DNA of 64,000 nt from Krasilnikovozyma curviuscula (GCA_014825775.1 MVAQ01000005.1:186001-250000); one strand, 5' to 3'. Counted from the first letter of the stretch, positions 46,294 through 58,972 are shown. The notes: generated from the letters alone by a model not told the origin. Made by a program: numbers and translations.

Positions 46294-48213
46294 ATGGTTA
46301 ATCAACCGACAACCTTCTTCTCGACCACAAGGACGAGGAATATATTCTTGATAGCCTCTTTCATAACAACACTCTGTGTTCTTTGGATTTTCACCTTTAG
46401 GTCAGAAAGCATTAGTCTGGAACCGTCGTCGATCTTTCACATCCTGCCAACAACACTGGCAGCACTTCAATCTCAACGATGCCCTAGCATACACAAAGAA
46501 GACACCGGTCTTTCTTTGATGAGCTCATATACACCAGTTCCTCTACTCAATGACACTATACGGCAGAAGTTCGATGTTCAAGTCGCCCATGACACCTTGC
46601 TGTGTAATTCGATCTCCGTCAGGATTTCTAGGAAGAATAAGATGGAGTGTGCTCAAAGCGAAGAGGCTGTTATTCATATCGCAGAAGATCCTTCGATTGT
46701 CCGTTTTATGAGGGAGAGGGGCCCAGATTCGTTTCTGGTCAGAATCGACGGTGCGGAGAGATGGGCAAGTGAGTGGAGCGAGTATGAAGGAAATTGCAGC
46801 TACAGATTCGATATCAAGCTCCAAAATCCAGGTCTTTTCGAAATGGAAATCTTTCATATGTACGAGGTGAGTACCAGTCATACTCCTTTGACCTCGGATG
46901 AAGAAGTATTGTACGCTCACACTTGGCAAAATGCCCGTTGTGACAGGACTATAACGCTCTAGAAGAGATCAGCAACGACTGCCCTCCACTCTTTTATACA
47001 CCTTTTTTCACAGTACCACTTGTGATGGACGTATGCGATTCAGCCTGTATCCCTTTCCAATCTCCAATTCATCCTGGCTCACCTTCACCTCAACTGATCT
47101 ACCAAGCTCTTCAATCGGAACCCTTCTCACCTCCCCCTAAACTCCAGCTTCCAGCATGCTTTGGCTCTAAACCAATTGAAGGCTCCTATGTCCCTCTAAA
47201 CTGGGAGGACGTGGTTCGACCGGAGTTCACCCCAGCAACGGGGAAGCTGTCTGAAGCCCCACTCTCGTCCTGGTACCAGTTTGTGCCCACCAACTGCGAA
47301 TGGAAGCATGACGGTCTCGCTTACAAAGATCACTCAACATGTACCAGCAATAAACGTCACACCCATTTCATCGGCGACTCCCATGGGAGAGTGGCAGCTG
47401 ACTCGACAGTTTGGCGGCTGGAAAACAATAACAACGTTCTTGCGATATCAGGCAAAGAAGAGTACAAACACCATACATTCGAAGGCGGTAGTACTATATC
47501 CTTCCGATGGGATCCGGTTGGAGAAGAGTTTATGGGTTACACTTGCAAAGAATTTGCAGATTGGGACTCGTTGGTCATTAGCATGGTCAGTTATCAGTTA
47601 TTTCCTCTTGATTCTCTCTCTGATGGCCAGGGCTGATATGTGCTTCTCAATGTTGAATTCGATTTGTTTCTTCAGGGCACCCATCAAGCTGGAAGAGGAT
47701 GGCACACTCACGAAGTCACCGAGTACATCGAGCGGATCCTCACCAAAGCCGTAAACATGACAGCCGAATGTAGACCCAGCGAAAAAGTCCCTGTAGTTTT
47801 CCTCCTTCCGCCAGCTCAGACCCCAAGGCTGGATTATGCTTTTACCAAACAGTGGCATAATCGTGAGACCAACTTGAGGTATGCTGCTCTCCTCCGCTTG
47901 ACCTTCCCCCTACCACTGACGCCTTTTTTTGATTTTCAATGTGCGCAGGCTCATGAATTGGCGAGAACGTTGGACTGAAATTGCATTGGAATTGGGTATA
48001 GCGGTGGTGGATCAGTTTGCTCTGACTATGCCGTTCTCAGAGCTACCGAAGTGAGTCGCTGTGATCTCGCCTCGCATGGCACCAGCGCGCACCGAATGTT
48101 GACCAACCATTTCTTTTCGCAAAAGTGCGACGGATCGAGGTCACTATCTTTCCACTGACGCTCTGCCACCGATAGTAGACGAAGTGATAGATAAGACGGG
48201 GATATGTAGCTAG
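46294..48213 (+). CDS. SGNH/PC-esterase-like type II membrane protein (copy 2)
   Basis: Close paralog of the gene at 36203-38132 with the same domain order and the same exon phases. ATG 46294 gives a short cytoplasmic tail and a membrane anchor IFLIASFITTLCVLWIF. The sandwich domain reads RGPDSFLVRIDGAERWASEW and ends FEMEIFHMYE. The SGNH domain shows FIGDSHGRVAADSTVW near 47368-47415 and the final TDRGHYLSTDALPPIVDE; stop TAG at 48211-48213. Cysteine positions in the segment between sandwich and SGNH match copy 1 (for example VMDVCDSACIPF against LNICDGACTPY). Likely secretory-pathway glycan modification. Opposite orientation to copy 1, with TBL-like, GT90 and ALG10 between. Confidence 0.75.
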
Positions 48214-48605
48214 TGGCAGGCTCGTACTGGCAATCGCGTCACTTCATCGAATTTCGAGCTGCAGGAGCTGGTGGGTGATTTTATAGAAAGTTTTAAATGG
48301 TTAATCTGTGGGCTCAATTCAGTATTGCAGCAAGTTCCTCGCTAGCAAGCCGTCGTGACAACTCAGCCATTGAGATAGAGCTGTCTCAGCACCATTAGGT
48401 TGTAGAGAGGTTGTCATGTCTGGTTCTCGCAGATATATCTGCCACCTAAATATTCTCTCAAGTGACATTCGGAAAGTAGTATGAGTCTCGGTGTAAAGGT
48501 GGATGATATTATCATAGGGCGGATGGCGACGGAAACCATCCAACCTAAAAGGGTGATGAGTGATGGATCCGCTCTCAGAGGTTTCCTTGCCCTCAAGAAA
48601 TTTGG
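48214..48605. other. Intergenic, GT18-like promoter side
   Basis: About 390 bases between two plus-strand genes. No gene or clear regulatory element seen. Confidence 0.45.
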
Positions 48606-51041
48606 ATGCATCTACCAGCCAACCCCAAACCAAAACTGAAGAAGAAGAATCTCTCAGCACCTCTCATGATAAAATCATTGATCCCTGTTGCGACCCACGG
48701 CGGTGGCTCCGTCGTCGCCTCCAAAACAAAATCATGGCAGCTGCTGGCGACCGTGGTTTCTCTCCTCTCCCTCGCATCTCTCACTTTCAGCTCTATCGAC
48801 TTTACTGCTCGACCCCCCCACCACAAATTCGATATCTCCCTGCCGACCATCACTGAATGCAACGTTAATACCAGTCGCGTATTGGAGGAACCAGCATGGA
48901 GGTCACAAGCGGAAATTGATCAAATCTGGGAAGCTTCAAATTTCAGATCCGTTCGCAAAGTCATAGAATGCGTTGCCAGGAATGACTGTAAAGACCTTCA
49001 AGACCATATTGTGATACTGCAGAGCGAGAATTTCAGAGGTGGCCAGCGTGAGTGGTTAACTAGCTCATTTGTCTTGGTTTGTGGTGGATGAAAAGCTAAA
49101 GCATATACAAAAGTTGGTTGGAATAGTGGAGAGCATGTTTGGGCCAGGTCAGTGAGCTGCAGTATCTTGCTTTCCATTCATCAAGACACTGACCATTCCC
49201 CTTCTACAGGTCGATGTAAGTGCTCCAGATTCAGCACGCACCGTTACCAGGTAATTTGCTGAGTCAAATAACTTCCTTTTGACAGAATGAAGGCATTGGA
49301 CACGCTTGGAGTGCCCTACATCGTAGCAGGTCTCGACTGTTCGAACGCAGAGCTCCGTGAGTTCGACAACGCTACACTCGTTTTTTTTCCTTCGTTTTGT
49401 TGCTGACTACCCATGCAGTGTCATACTACAGGTAAAATTCTATTAGTACTGTTCGGTTACTTGTTTCCATCTTTCTCTGACTTCTCTTGTCACGTCGCAC
49501 ATCCGCCGTCCGAAACACCCACCACAACGTCACCTCGAAACTCAAGAATGTTCCCAAACTTGGTGAAAGCGATAATCTCATCTGACGAGCAAGTCTTTGG
49601 GTGCTTGAACGATCCACAGTGCTTGAAGTCACCCTCAAATCCGTGAGCTATGCCTCCAAATGACTTTTCTATGGAAGCTGACTTCTCACTATGCTATAGA
49701 ACTGGAGTGCCAATTCATCTTTTCAATGTATTCGAGGTGAGTACATTGCGCTTCCCCTACTCGCTGTATTGTTGCTGAAGACCTCGTTGTTTCTTATGAA
49801 GTTCTTTGGAAATGGTAAATCGCTTCCAACTCTTTTTGTTTGATTGATTCTGATCTGTCTCCATTACTTGCAGTGCGGGGCGCTTTACGGGAAAAGTTTA
49901 CCATCACACCAGAACGTGCTGCTTCACCAGAAATCTTCTATCTTGGGTATTCTATCGAGGAGCAGTGCATGGAGATACCGGTAAGCTTTTTCAAGTAAGA
50001 GTTTGGTTTCAACCTTGTTTACTAACAGCTGAATCTCCGGCAGGTGGTGGAGGATTCTCTCCGGCGACAACAAGTTTGGGTTCTTGCTAAGAGTTCGAAG
50101 TATCTCACAAGTTCCGAAATCCCTGTCAGCTGTGATAGTCTGAGAAAGGCTCGAGATGAACTAGGGGTTGAGTTTGTCGGCGCCTTCTCTGAAGAAGAGG
50201 GGGATGAAGAAGTCTGTGATGCTATAATCAACGTGGGACAGGGGAAACCACTACCTGAAGAAGACTTCTTCGCACAGTAAGTGAATAACCCTCTACTTCC
50301 GTTCATCTGCCCTTCGTCTGTACTTGCACAGCTTCGAAAATTCTACCCCTTGTCTCGTTACGCTGACGATTTACTGCTACCAGAATCGGAAACTCCAAAG
50401 CCATCGTTGGGCTAGGCCACCCAGAAATGTCTCCAACACCATGGTTCAGCCTCTGCCTTGGAACTCCGTTCCTGAATCCAACGAAGGAATTTTTACCTCA
50501 AAAGATTACAGCTGGACACCAGCGAAATATGGCCCGAGGCCAACGCCATTACACCACTACGCCGTATAGCCTCAAACGACTTAACCTTCCTCGTCACAGT
50601 CAGCATAACTTCGTTGGCAAGTTGCCTCCCCCATTCAACTACAACTACGTGAGCATCACTTTGCTTTTTGATCTCATCCTTATCGGGTGTTGTCGTTCGG
50701 TTTCTCAACCTTTTCTTCTTTTTTTCTGACACCTCTGACTTTTCCTACTCCAAGGCATGGAATAACTCAACGGACTTCATAGACGCTGTTCGAAATGCTA
50801 TTAACAATCCTCCAGGCCGATGTGAGTTCTTCGATAGAAATATTATATGCCCAGGGATTGACTGGAAACGGTCTCATTGTACCTCAATTCTGTAGTTATA
50901 CCGGATGCTATGACTGAAGAGAGCATGGCACAGAGAGTAAGGACTCTCATCACACGGGACACTGTCGCGATTGCTCAAGACGTCTTACTGACGAACTCCG
51001 GAGCACGGGATATCATGAATGGGAGAGAGTTCTCACTATAG
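48606..51041 (+). CDS. GT18-like (MGAT5-related) glycosyltransferase of the basidiomycete type
   Basis: A probable Golgi glycosyltransferase. ATG 48606 (or ATG 48666) opens a tail rich in Lys and then a membrane helix WQLLATVVSLLSLASLTF. The luminal part reads KDLQDHIVILQSENFRGGQ, then LGWNSGEHVWARSIMKALDT joined through a 6-base exon at 49210-49215, then IFYLGYSIEEQCMEIP near 49938, then QQVWVLAKSSKYL, then IVGLGHPEMSPTPWFSLCLG near 50404-50460 and FLNPTKEF, which is the nucleotide-sugar end of this family (a GHP..SPTP..CLG motif). Last exon ends IMNGREFSL at 51041. The family assignment to GT18 rests on motif resemblance and the donor sugar is unknown. Confidence 0.6.
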
Positions 51042-51550
51042 TTGCTGCTTATATACGTAAATATATTATGAGAAGGATTGTGTATGTGCAGCTCATTAAA
51101 TCGCAATGCAATCAAAACCGAGACATGGAGTTGAAGAGGTTTGATCCAACTCACGTCGACGCGACAAATGCGTCCAATAGCTAGGAACTCTGTCTCTGAG
51201 TCATTGGTGAAGAGTATAAGGCACCATTGCACTGTATGAAGATGTGATGAGCAGCGAACGGGTCCTAGTTGTAAGAGTGTGGTGAATCCTTCTGTCACGG
51301 CACATCTTTTAGAGTTGTCCGCTGACAACCTCTTCCATGTCTTACGATCATCGAAACACCTACACTCGTTGAATCCTGGTACGACAACCGATAGCATGGT
51401 ATGAGAAGTGACACAGATGAAGCATCAATCAGCGTTCGAGGAAGTGAAATTAGCATAGCCCACTTCAAGATGTACAAACACCAAATGTGTTGTTCAAGTA
51501 GAACTATCTATTTATCAGTCCACTTTATATTGAAATTGCAATACAATAAT
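51042..51550. other. Convergent intergenic region
   Basis: About 510 bases between two convergent stops. No coding character. Both 3' untranslated regions are expected here; no further element recognised. Confidence 0.45.
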
Positions 51551-53542
51551 CTATTTTGAGGATGGCCTGCAAGTACTATTCCTCCTCTGAAAATGCAAGG
51601 CCCATCTTGATCCATACCATCCACCCAGCACGACAGCGAACCCACCGACGATGGCAGCGCCGATGTACCCACTGGCGTCATTTGCCGCTGCCCAAAAGTC
51701 CCACCACCCACCTGCATATTCAGTATTAAAAAGGGGGGTTCGATACAAGGGTAAGTCGAGGAGGAGATTTTGATTAAAGAGAGGTGCCGAACGGACCTGT
51801 ACATTGAGAGCATTTCTCGCCGATGAGACCCATGATTTCAATGATTGCGACCCTACACCACAACCCAAGCATTTGTTAGTCTCCGGATATTTCTATCAGC
51901 CGAAGAACGAAATGCTGAAGTGGACAACGTACACGAAAGCGACAACGATCGACATGAGCGTTAGGATGAGGGACAATGTCGACAACGCGGCGTTCTTCTT
52001 GACGATTTTCTGCGCCTGGTGGTTGTTACTGCTGCTGTTATGATGAGTTTCTAGCTGTGGAGGGGAAAATATTGGGTTGTCGTTAACATCGTCAAGTTTT
52101 TGCTTTCCTGCGTTGACGGGATGAATGTCCTCGTCCAATGTCCTCTGCGATCTATAATCCACCGGTTCGCTGGCGTTCAAGAGGACCGGTTCAAGTTGCA
52201 CAGCGGCATCTTCCACTGGTGAAGGATGCGATTGGGGCCGGAATAGAGCGAACTTCATATCCCCATCAACCGACTTCCTCTCTTCCGGCGATGAGTACGC
52301 GTACACCATCAACACGGAATCCATTGAGTCTCCGAGCGTCATACCCGCCGTGAACAGCAGCTATATCAGTCCCATGTATGTCAGCTGCAATCGAAGAACC
52401 AAGAGCAGAGAAGAAAATGGGAGGAGAAAGGGAACGCACGGGTAAGATGATGGTGTACCCCGAGGAAGACTTTGCGGGTGATTTGGAGATGACAGAGATG
52501 GCGATGATGGCGATGGACGAGGCTGTATCGAAACTGAGACCAAAGAGTACTCCTACAGGATACAGCTATGATCCCATTAAGTTAGCGCTGATACTGCTGA
52601 GGTACGAAAGAGAGGGAGGGCTGCGGTATTTACCTTCCAAGGCTTGTCTATCAGCTTCAGTAGCGGTGAGAATATTTTGGAGAGAATCCCACCCAGTTGT
52701 GGTTCCTGAAGCTCTTCTTGGGCTAGTCTCTCTGGGTCGGTGATGGCGAGGTGTTTCTGACGAAGGAGAACAACGGAAATGGGAAGGCATCAAGGGAAAG
52801 TCGGGATCGGACGGCTTTTCTAAGTGCCAAATGTTATTGAAGTAGGCTAATTCTGAACAAATGACTTACCTGCCTTCTCCTAGCCTTCATGTTCTTAGCT
52901 AACACAAAGCTGTTTCCGACAGCCAGCAGGGCGAGGAAGCTAGCGGACACGGCTGTTCCAACGACGCCGCCTACGTTCTGAGCGCTACCAAACCTGTCGT
53001 ACACACTCGACGAGACTGTGACGATTGTGTTGACGACGATGACGATGGTCGAGTGGCCGAGGCTGAAGAACAGGCCGCAGGTGACGGGGACCATATTCTT
53101 GGAAAGGAGGTGTCGAGTCGAGTTATCAATAAGCGCAAGATGATCCATGTCCAAAGAGTGTCTAGGGATGGGAGATGGGGTGGGTTATCATTGTTGATGT
53201 ATCAGCACCACATAGAGCCAGCGGGTGGCGCGATGGTCCACAGGTAATGACAGGTGATGATTCCCAATTTGACTCACCTGAGACCTATCGTCTACAAAGA
53301 AAAAATCGAACCAAATTCAGAAAAAGCTGGGCAGCGCAATTATCTCACGGGTAGGTACAAAGACGAACATAAGCAAGCACTGCGAGTGACAGTAGCGAGT
53401 TGTCACCAGAGTAGCAGACTCCAGCTGCTATCCAGACGGCAGCATTTGCGAGAACCTCTCCGGTGAGCAGAGCTACACATCTGCCAAACAGTGTGAGGCT
53501 TCGAGCTGGTTTGAAAGGCATAAAGAGCCGTAAGAGCTGCAT
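51551..53542 (-). CDS. High-affinity nickel/cobalt transporter (NiCoT family)
   Basis: A plasma-membrane nickel importer, typically needed to supply urease in basidiomycete yeasts. ATG 53542 (MQLLRLFMPFKPARSL) precedes the first helix VLANAAVWIAAGVCY. The metal-binding helix reads HSLDMDHLALIDNSTRHLL, the conserved H-x4-DH site, then PVTCGLFFSLGHSTIVIVV. Further signatures are FDTASSIAIIAI near 52500-52545 and GMTLGDSMDSVLMVYAY near 52295-52345. Between the TLGDSMD helix and the next is an insert of about 100 residues rich in Asp, Ser, Asn (cytosolic loop). C-terminus ends NSTCRPSSK at 51551. Divergent from AAR2 by about 400 bases. Confidence 0.9.
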
Positions 53543-53944
53543 CAAGGTATTTCAGACCAGTCTCTTGGGCCGTTCGAGGAAAGAGCGAGGTAGGATTTTA
53601 ACACAGGAGTGAAGGAGGTCTGATATGTGATCGACGTTGGTGCGATGAGTGAGATTCGATTGGGGGTTTCTCGTTATGCAGAAACTCTTGACCCCGGTCG
53701 AACGGAGGTCGAAGCGCTGCTGTCGACAATCTGAAGGAGAAATTACAGCCGAATGTTAGATGAAGAAGGAGTGCAAATCTTATAGCGACGAGGGAGAGAG
53801 GAAATGAGGCAGTGAGAGGCGAGAAGCAGCCATGTCCAGTAATGTTATAATTGGCAGTGGCGCGTTGCACGAGGACTTGCCTTCGACATACAGCGCAATG
53901 ATCACGCAGACAGTCAATCGAGAACATCACAATAGGCCGGGTCG
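53543..53944. other. Divergent promoter region, nickel transporter / AAR2
   Basis: About 400 bases between divergent starts. No coding character; it must hold both promoters. No element identified. Confidence 0.4.
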
Positions 53945-55529
53945 ATGTCTCTGTACGGGGATGAGAGTTCAGTTTTCATCATCGAAGGTGTCCCCAAGGG
54001 TTCGACGGTAGGAATCGACGGCAGGTGAGAATTGTATCCTCAGTCAGTCGAGACAACCACCGTTTTCATCTCTTGTCGTCCTCTGTACTACTTTTAGTTA
54101 CAATGTTACACTCTCTTTTGACGGCTGGAAGTTGATCCCACCAGGCTTACACAGCTTCCTCATCCAACCAACCCAATCGTCGTCGTCCACCTTCATCCTC
54201 CCAACCCGGTCCGCCCTCTTTACTTTCACACAGGCAGCACACACTCTCATCAAACGATACAACACCACCACTGAGTCAATCGTTTCTCCATCCAACGACA
54301 CCGACAGCACCAACCCTCCTCTCATCATCAGTCAGGACCACCTGAAAACTCTCGATAAAACCCTTGCACCGTACCCATTCGACAAGCACACCCAGTGGAA
54401 GAACCTCACCAAATGGATCACAAAGGTGGGTCTCACGAGGGTATTGGGTCCGCCGTCGGCGTCGTCTTCAGGCGAATGGCAAGTTGATGGGTGGGCTGGG
54501 AGTGAGGGCGATGAAGACGACGATCTCAGTCTGGAAAGGACACTAGGCGAGGAACGAGTACTCAGGAACAGAAAGCTGAGAGAGGAGGAAGAACGACGGC
54601 AGCAGCAGGAAAAACGAGAGAGTGGGATTACAGAAATCGAAGGACCGACCATAACGACTGGAAAATCGTCATCATCAGACCCACCATCGACGACCTTAGA
54701 GTCAACTACAACAAAATCATCATTGTCAAAGATGTCGCTCTTCTTCCCCCAGTTTGATATCAGGAAGAGCTGGCGCTCCGATGCGCCTGGGGAAGAAATC
54801 ACCCTCTTTGCGTACGACAAGAGCTGGTTGCTGTGTCATGTTGTCATTGAGCAGCTCTTTGGAGGTGAGGTCTCACTTTTTATCCCAATCTTCTCAATTT
54901 TGAGGGGCCCTGAAGCTGAAAGTGGTCTCTTTCACGCTGCAACTTGTAGACCCGTTTCAACTCCTCTCGGACCTCTCCCTATCCTGGATCCTCTTCACCA
55001 CCCTCTCCTTGCACCCGGCGCTACAAGCATACAAGCGCACGCTCACCCTCCTCACTCATTCCTTGCTGCTTCTTTCGCCGTCGCTCGAGTCCAAAACGCT
55101 GCTCAACGGCGTGCCGGCGCAGGATACGTTGAACAGGATGTACCTCGCGCTCGTGGTGCTCCTAAGCTCACAGCTCGGGAGCTTAGAGGACGGGTTTTTC
55201 AGGGAAGAAGCGCAGTTTGAGGACTGGGTCAAAGAGCAGATCGGCACCCTAGGCAGGAATTTGAGACTTGCCAGTGCCGAGGAAGAAGAGGAGGGGAAAT
55301 GGGCGTTTGTGGTGACGCAGTGGGATGAGTTGGGTCGTGTGGTGAATGTGAGTGCTCTCTACTTCTCTTATGATTTGTTTTTTGCTTGGTTGAGAATATG
55401 CATGAAGGTCTTTGTTCACGTATCCTCTTATTGCAGGAGAAATTCGGATGGACAATTCCTGGTAACGAGACTAATGAAGAAGACGAGGAAGAAGATGAAG
55501 AGGACTTACCTGTTGTCGTCGACCTCTGA
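53945..55529 (+). CDS. AAR2: A1 cistron-splicing factor AAR2 (U5 snRNP assembly)
   Basis: A factor that binds PRP8 during U5 snRNP maturation. The start ATG 53945 gives MSLYGDESSVFIIEGVPKGS; an intron (about 54026-54098) joins to YNVTLSFDGWKLIPPGLHSF, the AAR2 hallmark IPPGLH. The N-terminal half continues with AYDKSWLLCHVVIEQLFGG near 54808-54865 after a long Ser/Glu-rich insert (about 54480-54730) that is not part of the core family. The C-terminal alpha domain reads LLSDLSLSWILFTTLSLHPALQ and RMYLALVVLLSSQLGSLE, ending in WDELGRVVNEKFGWTIPG and an acidic tail. Stop at 55529. Four exons. Confidence 0.85.
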
Positions 55530-55796
55530 AACTGTACCTTGAGAAGGCGGCACGGTCGCGTTGGAGTTGGAGACCCCAAACAGCATATCTCTTGACTTTT
55601 TTCTTCGTGTAATCCATAAAGCCGGAATTATATACTCGAGATTCACGAGAGATCTATCTCTGTGGACCAGCAAGTAACATCAGCAACATAGACCCGATTT
55701 CGTAATGAAACCTTTGCAGCACCGGCTGAATCCCCAAATTCAGCGATTTTCTCGCCGGCCGCTCATCCTGCAACCACCACCATCTCGACTGACAAA

Positions 55797-58767
55797 ATGA
55801 GCTATTATATTGGCTTTGATGTGGGCACAGGTAGTGCTCGGGCTGCCTTGCTGAAGGAAGACGGCACTCTGGTTGCTGGTAAGTCGCTGGCTTTTTTCCG
55901 AACGACAAGATGTTGATTCCCCGCCCTTGGCTTACCTTCGTTGTTTGATAGAGGCTGTCTATGAAACAGTGAGTTCTTCGTAGTTCATTCTCCAAAACTT
56001 TGACTGACACCTTGCTTGAATTGCGCTAAATAGATTACCTTCCGAGATTCATCAGACCATTCAATTTACGAACAATCTCTCACCGGTATACTCCCATTCC
56101 TCCTCCCTCTTCCCCCACCTTCCCGCTAACCACCCTTCTTTTTCTCTCTAAAAACTGAAAAAAAAAGACATTTGGTCCTCAATCTGCAAAGCTTCCAACG
56201 ATGTCCTCCAGGCCTCCGGAGTAAAAAAAGAAGCCGTAAAGGGCGTCGGGTTCGATGCTACGTGCTCCCTTGCGGTCACAGATTTTGAAGGAAGACCCGT
56301 GAGCGTGCAGAAGGGTGAGAATTTGGGGCTTGTTGCTGAAGGTGATGTTGGTGAGTCTTCCCTTAGACGAGTTATTTGGGGTGTCGTCATGATGATGCTG
56401 AAGCAATTTTATTACTATTTCTTCTACCTTTCCAGGAACAGACCATTCAATGATTCTTTGGGCTGATCACAGGTGGGTTCTTTACTTCTTGAAGGCTTCG
56501 TCTGGAATCTGCAGCTAACTTCCTGCTGGTGCAGAGCTGAGCTGGAGGCGAACGAAATCAACGCTTCGGGGAGCTCTGTACTTGATTACGTCGGTGGAAC
56601 CATGTCGGTAAGTCATATCTGATACTACTGCTCATGCGAGCTGTTGTGTTTTGGCTTGTTCGTTCCCGTGTTCGATGGGATTGCCTAAAACCCAGAGAGG
56701 ATTTTAGGCTGAGTGTTCTTTTTTTTCAGCGGTCGTATTTTGAGAGCATGGGCTTCCCACCTGGATGGAAGATGGGGATCAATAATGATGTCAGTAACTT
56801 GATGGGAGGAGGACTAGGGTCGCTTTCGTTATGCTTCGTCGCTGGATCGTGATCGCAATCGCCTGAAAGCTGACACTTCCGTCTGAATCGACTTTAGCTG
56901 GAGATGGAGATTCCAAAGACGCTTTGGTTGAAGAAGCATATGAAACCAGAACGTTTCGCACAGTGCATGTTCTTCGATTTACCGGATTACCGTGAGTCCC
57001 ATTCATTGCATGACCTACCATTCCGATAACTGACCGCTCTATTGCCTATCTATAGTCACTTACCGAGCCACAACTTCTCCAGCTCGTTCTTCCTGCTCTC
57101 TGGTCTGCAAATTCTCTTACGTCCCACCGGATGCAACAACCCCGCCAGGCGACGGCTGGAATGAAGAGTTTCTCACGAAAGTAGGGCTGGAGGACGTCGT
57201 TGAGAGCAAACTCACGCAGGTTGGTGGGCAGCCAGCAAACGGTGGGCTGATTTTGACTGCTGGTCTACCTGTTGGAAAGGGATTGAGTGAGAAGGCGGCC
57301 CAGGAGCTTGGGTTGTGCGCAGGGACTGCTGTTGGAAGTGGTGTCATCGACGCGTGAGCCTTTGATCTGCAGCTGTGTTGCTCGTCTCGTGCTGACCACT
57401 TCATCGTCTCGACACCAGATACGCTGGATGGATCGGAACAGCCGCTGCACGTTCAGCACCAGAGAATGATCCACATGCCTTGGAGACAATCAAGAAGCAG
57501 AGTGCTCCGTCGCTGAGTGACTCTCGTCATCGACTGGCTGCTGTCGCTGGTACCTCGACGTGCTACATAGTCCAGTCGCCAGAGGGGCACTTTGTTTCGG
57601 GTGTTTGGGGTCCATACAAGAATGCTGGTGAGTTTGTGCCGTTTCTTTTGGTGTTGGGACACAAGTTCAATGACCACCGTGTTGTTTGATAGTCTTCCCT
57701 GGTTGGTGGATGAACGAAGGCGGTCAAGTGAATGACTCCCATCTTGTGCGCTCTCCATCATTTGAGCTGAACTCTTCACGTCTCTTTGCTTCCATCAGTC
57801 ATCCACTGGTCAACTTATAGATTTCGTCATCAAGACTCACCCAGCATACCCTCTCTTGGTCGAACAGAGTAAATCTCAGAAAAAAAATATGTTCGATATC
57901 CTCGGAGATCTGTTAGAGTCCATGAGAGTTGAGAGAAAGTGCGAGACGTTGTCTCACCTCACGAGGGATTTGCACATCTACCCAGATCTTCACGGCAACA
58001 GGTCTCCACTTGCAGGTGCGTCACTCAGAGTTTTTTTTAAATCTATTTTGCTTCTTCAACTTTCTTTCCTGTTCATTAGACAACCGAATGCGCGGAATGA
58101 TGACTGGTCTTGCTCTGGACTCCACCCTCAATGACCTTGCGCTCAAGTTCAACGCCACTCTTGAGGCGATCTGTCTACAAGCTCGTCATATTCTAGAGGA
58201 AATGAACGCAAAAGGCCATGAAATCAACTCAATCTATATGTCTGGTTAGCAACTGTCTGCCTTCAATGACTTCAGAGACTGTCGCTGACGAACCACCTTT
58301 TGTCTGCTCTTAGGTGGTCAAGTGAAGAACAAGAGGTTGATGTCTCTTCTCAGTAGCATCTGTCGTGTACCGGTCATCCTCCCACCTTCCTCCTCGGCTG
58401 CCGTTGTCTCTGGATCAGCCTTCCTTGGCCGATTCGCTGCCGAAGTCGCTGAGAGCAGAAAAGGAAAGCCGATCCTCACTCAGAAGGACGCTGAAGAAGC
58501 AGGAAAGAACATGAAAGAGAGACTATGGAATATCATGGTGATTATCCACTTCGACTCTTCTTGACCAATCTCACTACCTTACTGACTACATTATCATATT
58601 TCAAGGTTGAAATGACTCCTGCAGCCAAGCATGTTGTTCCAGGAGCAGGAGCCAAAGAGATGAAGCTTCTGGATGTAAAGTACAAGATCTTCAGGGAAAG
58701 TATAGACATTCAGAAGAAATGGAGGAAGGATATCCAGGATGTCGCCGGAACCGAAGGAATGGAATAG
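55797..58767 (+). CDS. FGGY: FGGY-family carbohydrate kinase (ribulokinase-like, YDR109C type)
   Basis: An ATP-dependent sugar kinase; the closest characterised relative (human FGGY) phosphorylates D-ribulose. ATG 55797 starts MSYYIGFDVGTGSARAAL, the phosphate-loop of the N-terminal lobe. Following exons give GVGFDATCSLAV, then DHSMILWADHRA, then VGGTMSLEMEIPKTLWLKKH, and AGWIGTAAA. The C-terminal lobe has AAVAGTSTCYIVQSP near 57535-57580, SIYMSGGQVKNKRLM near 58230-58340 and PSSSAAVVSGSAFLGRFAAE. The stop is TAG at 58765-58767. About 12 short introns. The lobe order and length (about 600 residues) match the family. Confidence 0.9.
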
Positions 58768-58972
58768 AAGGACTTCGACGGATGTATATGATACTGGAGA
58801 CGATGAGATTAACCACTTGTGCCATGTGTCTTTGTTTGGTTACAGAAAGCTAGATCCCGCAGTGACATCAATACTTGACTAATGTGCTTGGAATTATAAC
58901 TGACGCAAGATAGTATCGACCAGACGTTTTTAAAGAAAGGCCCCATGTGAAGCAGCATGTATGGGAAGAGTA

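Noticed and set aside
54332..54820. 162-codon minus-strand frame
   Set aside because: Antisense of the AAR2 insert; low-complexity Ser/Asp composition and no family.
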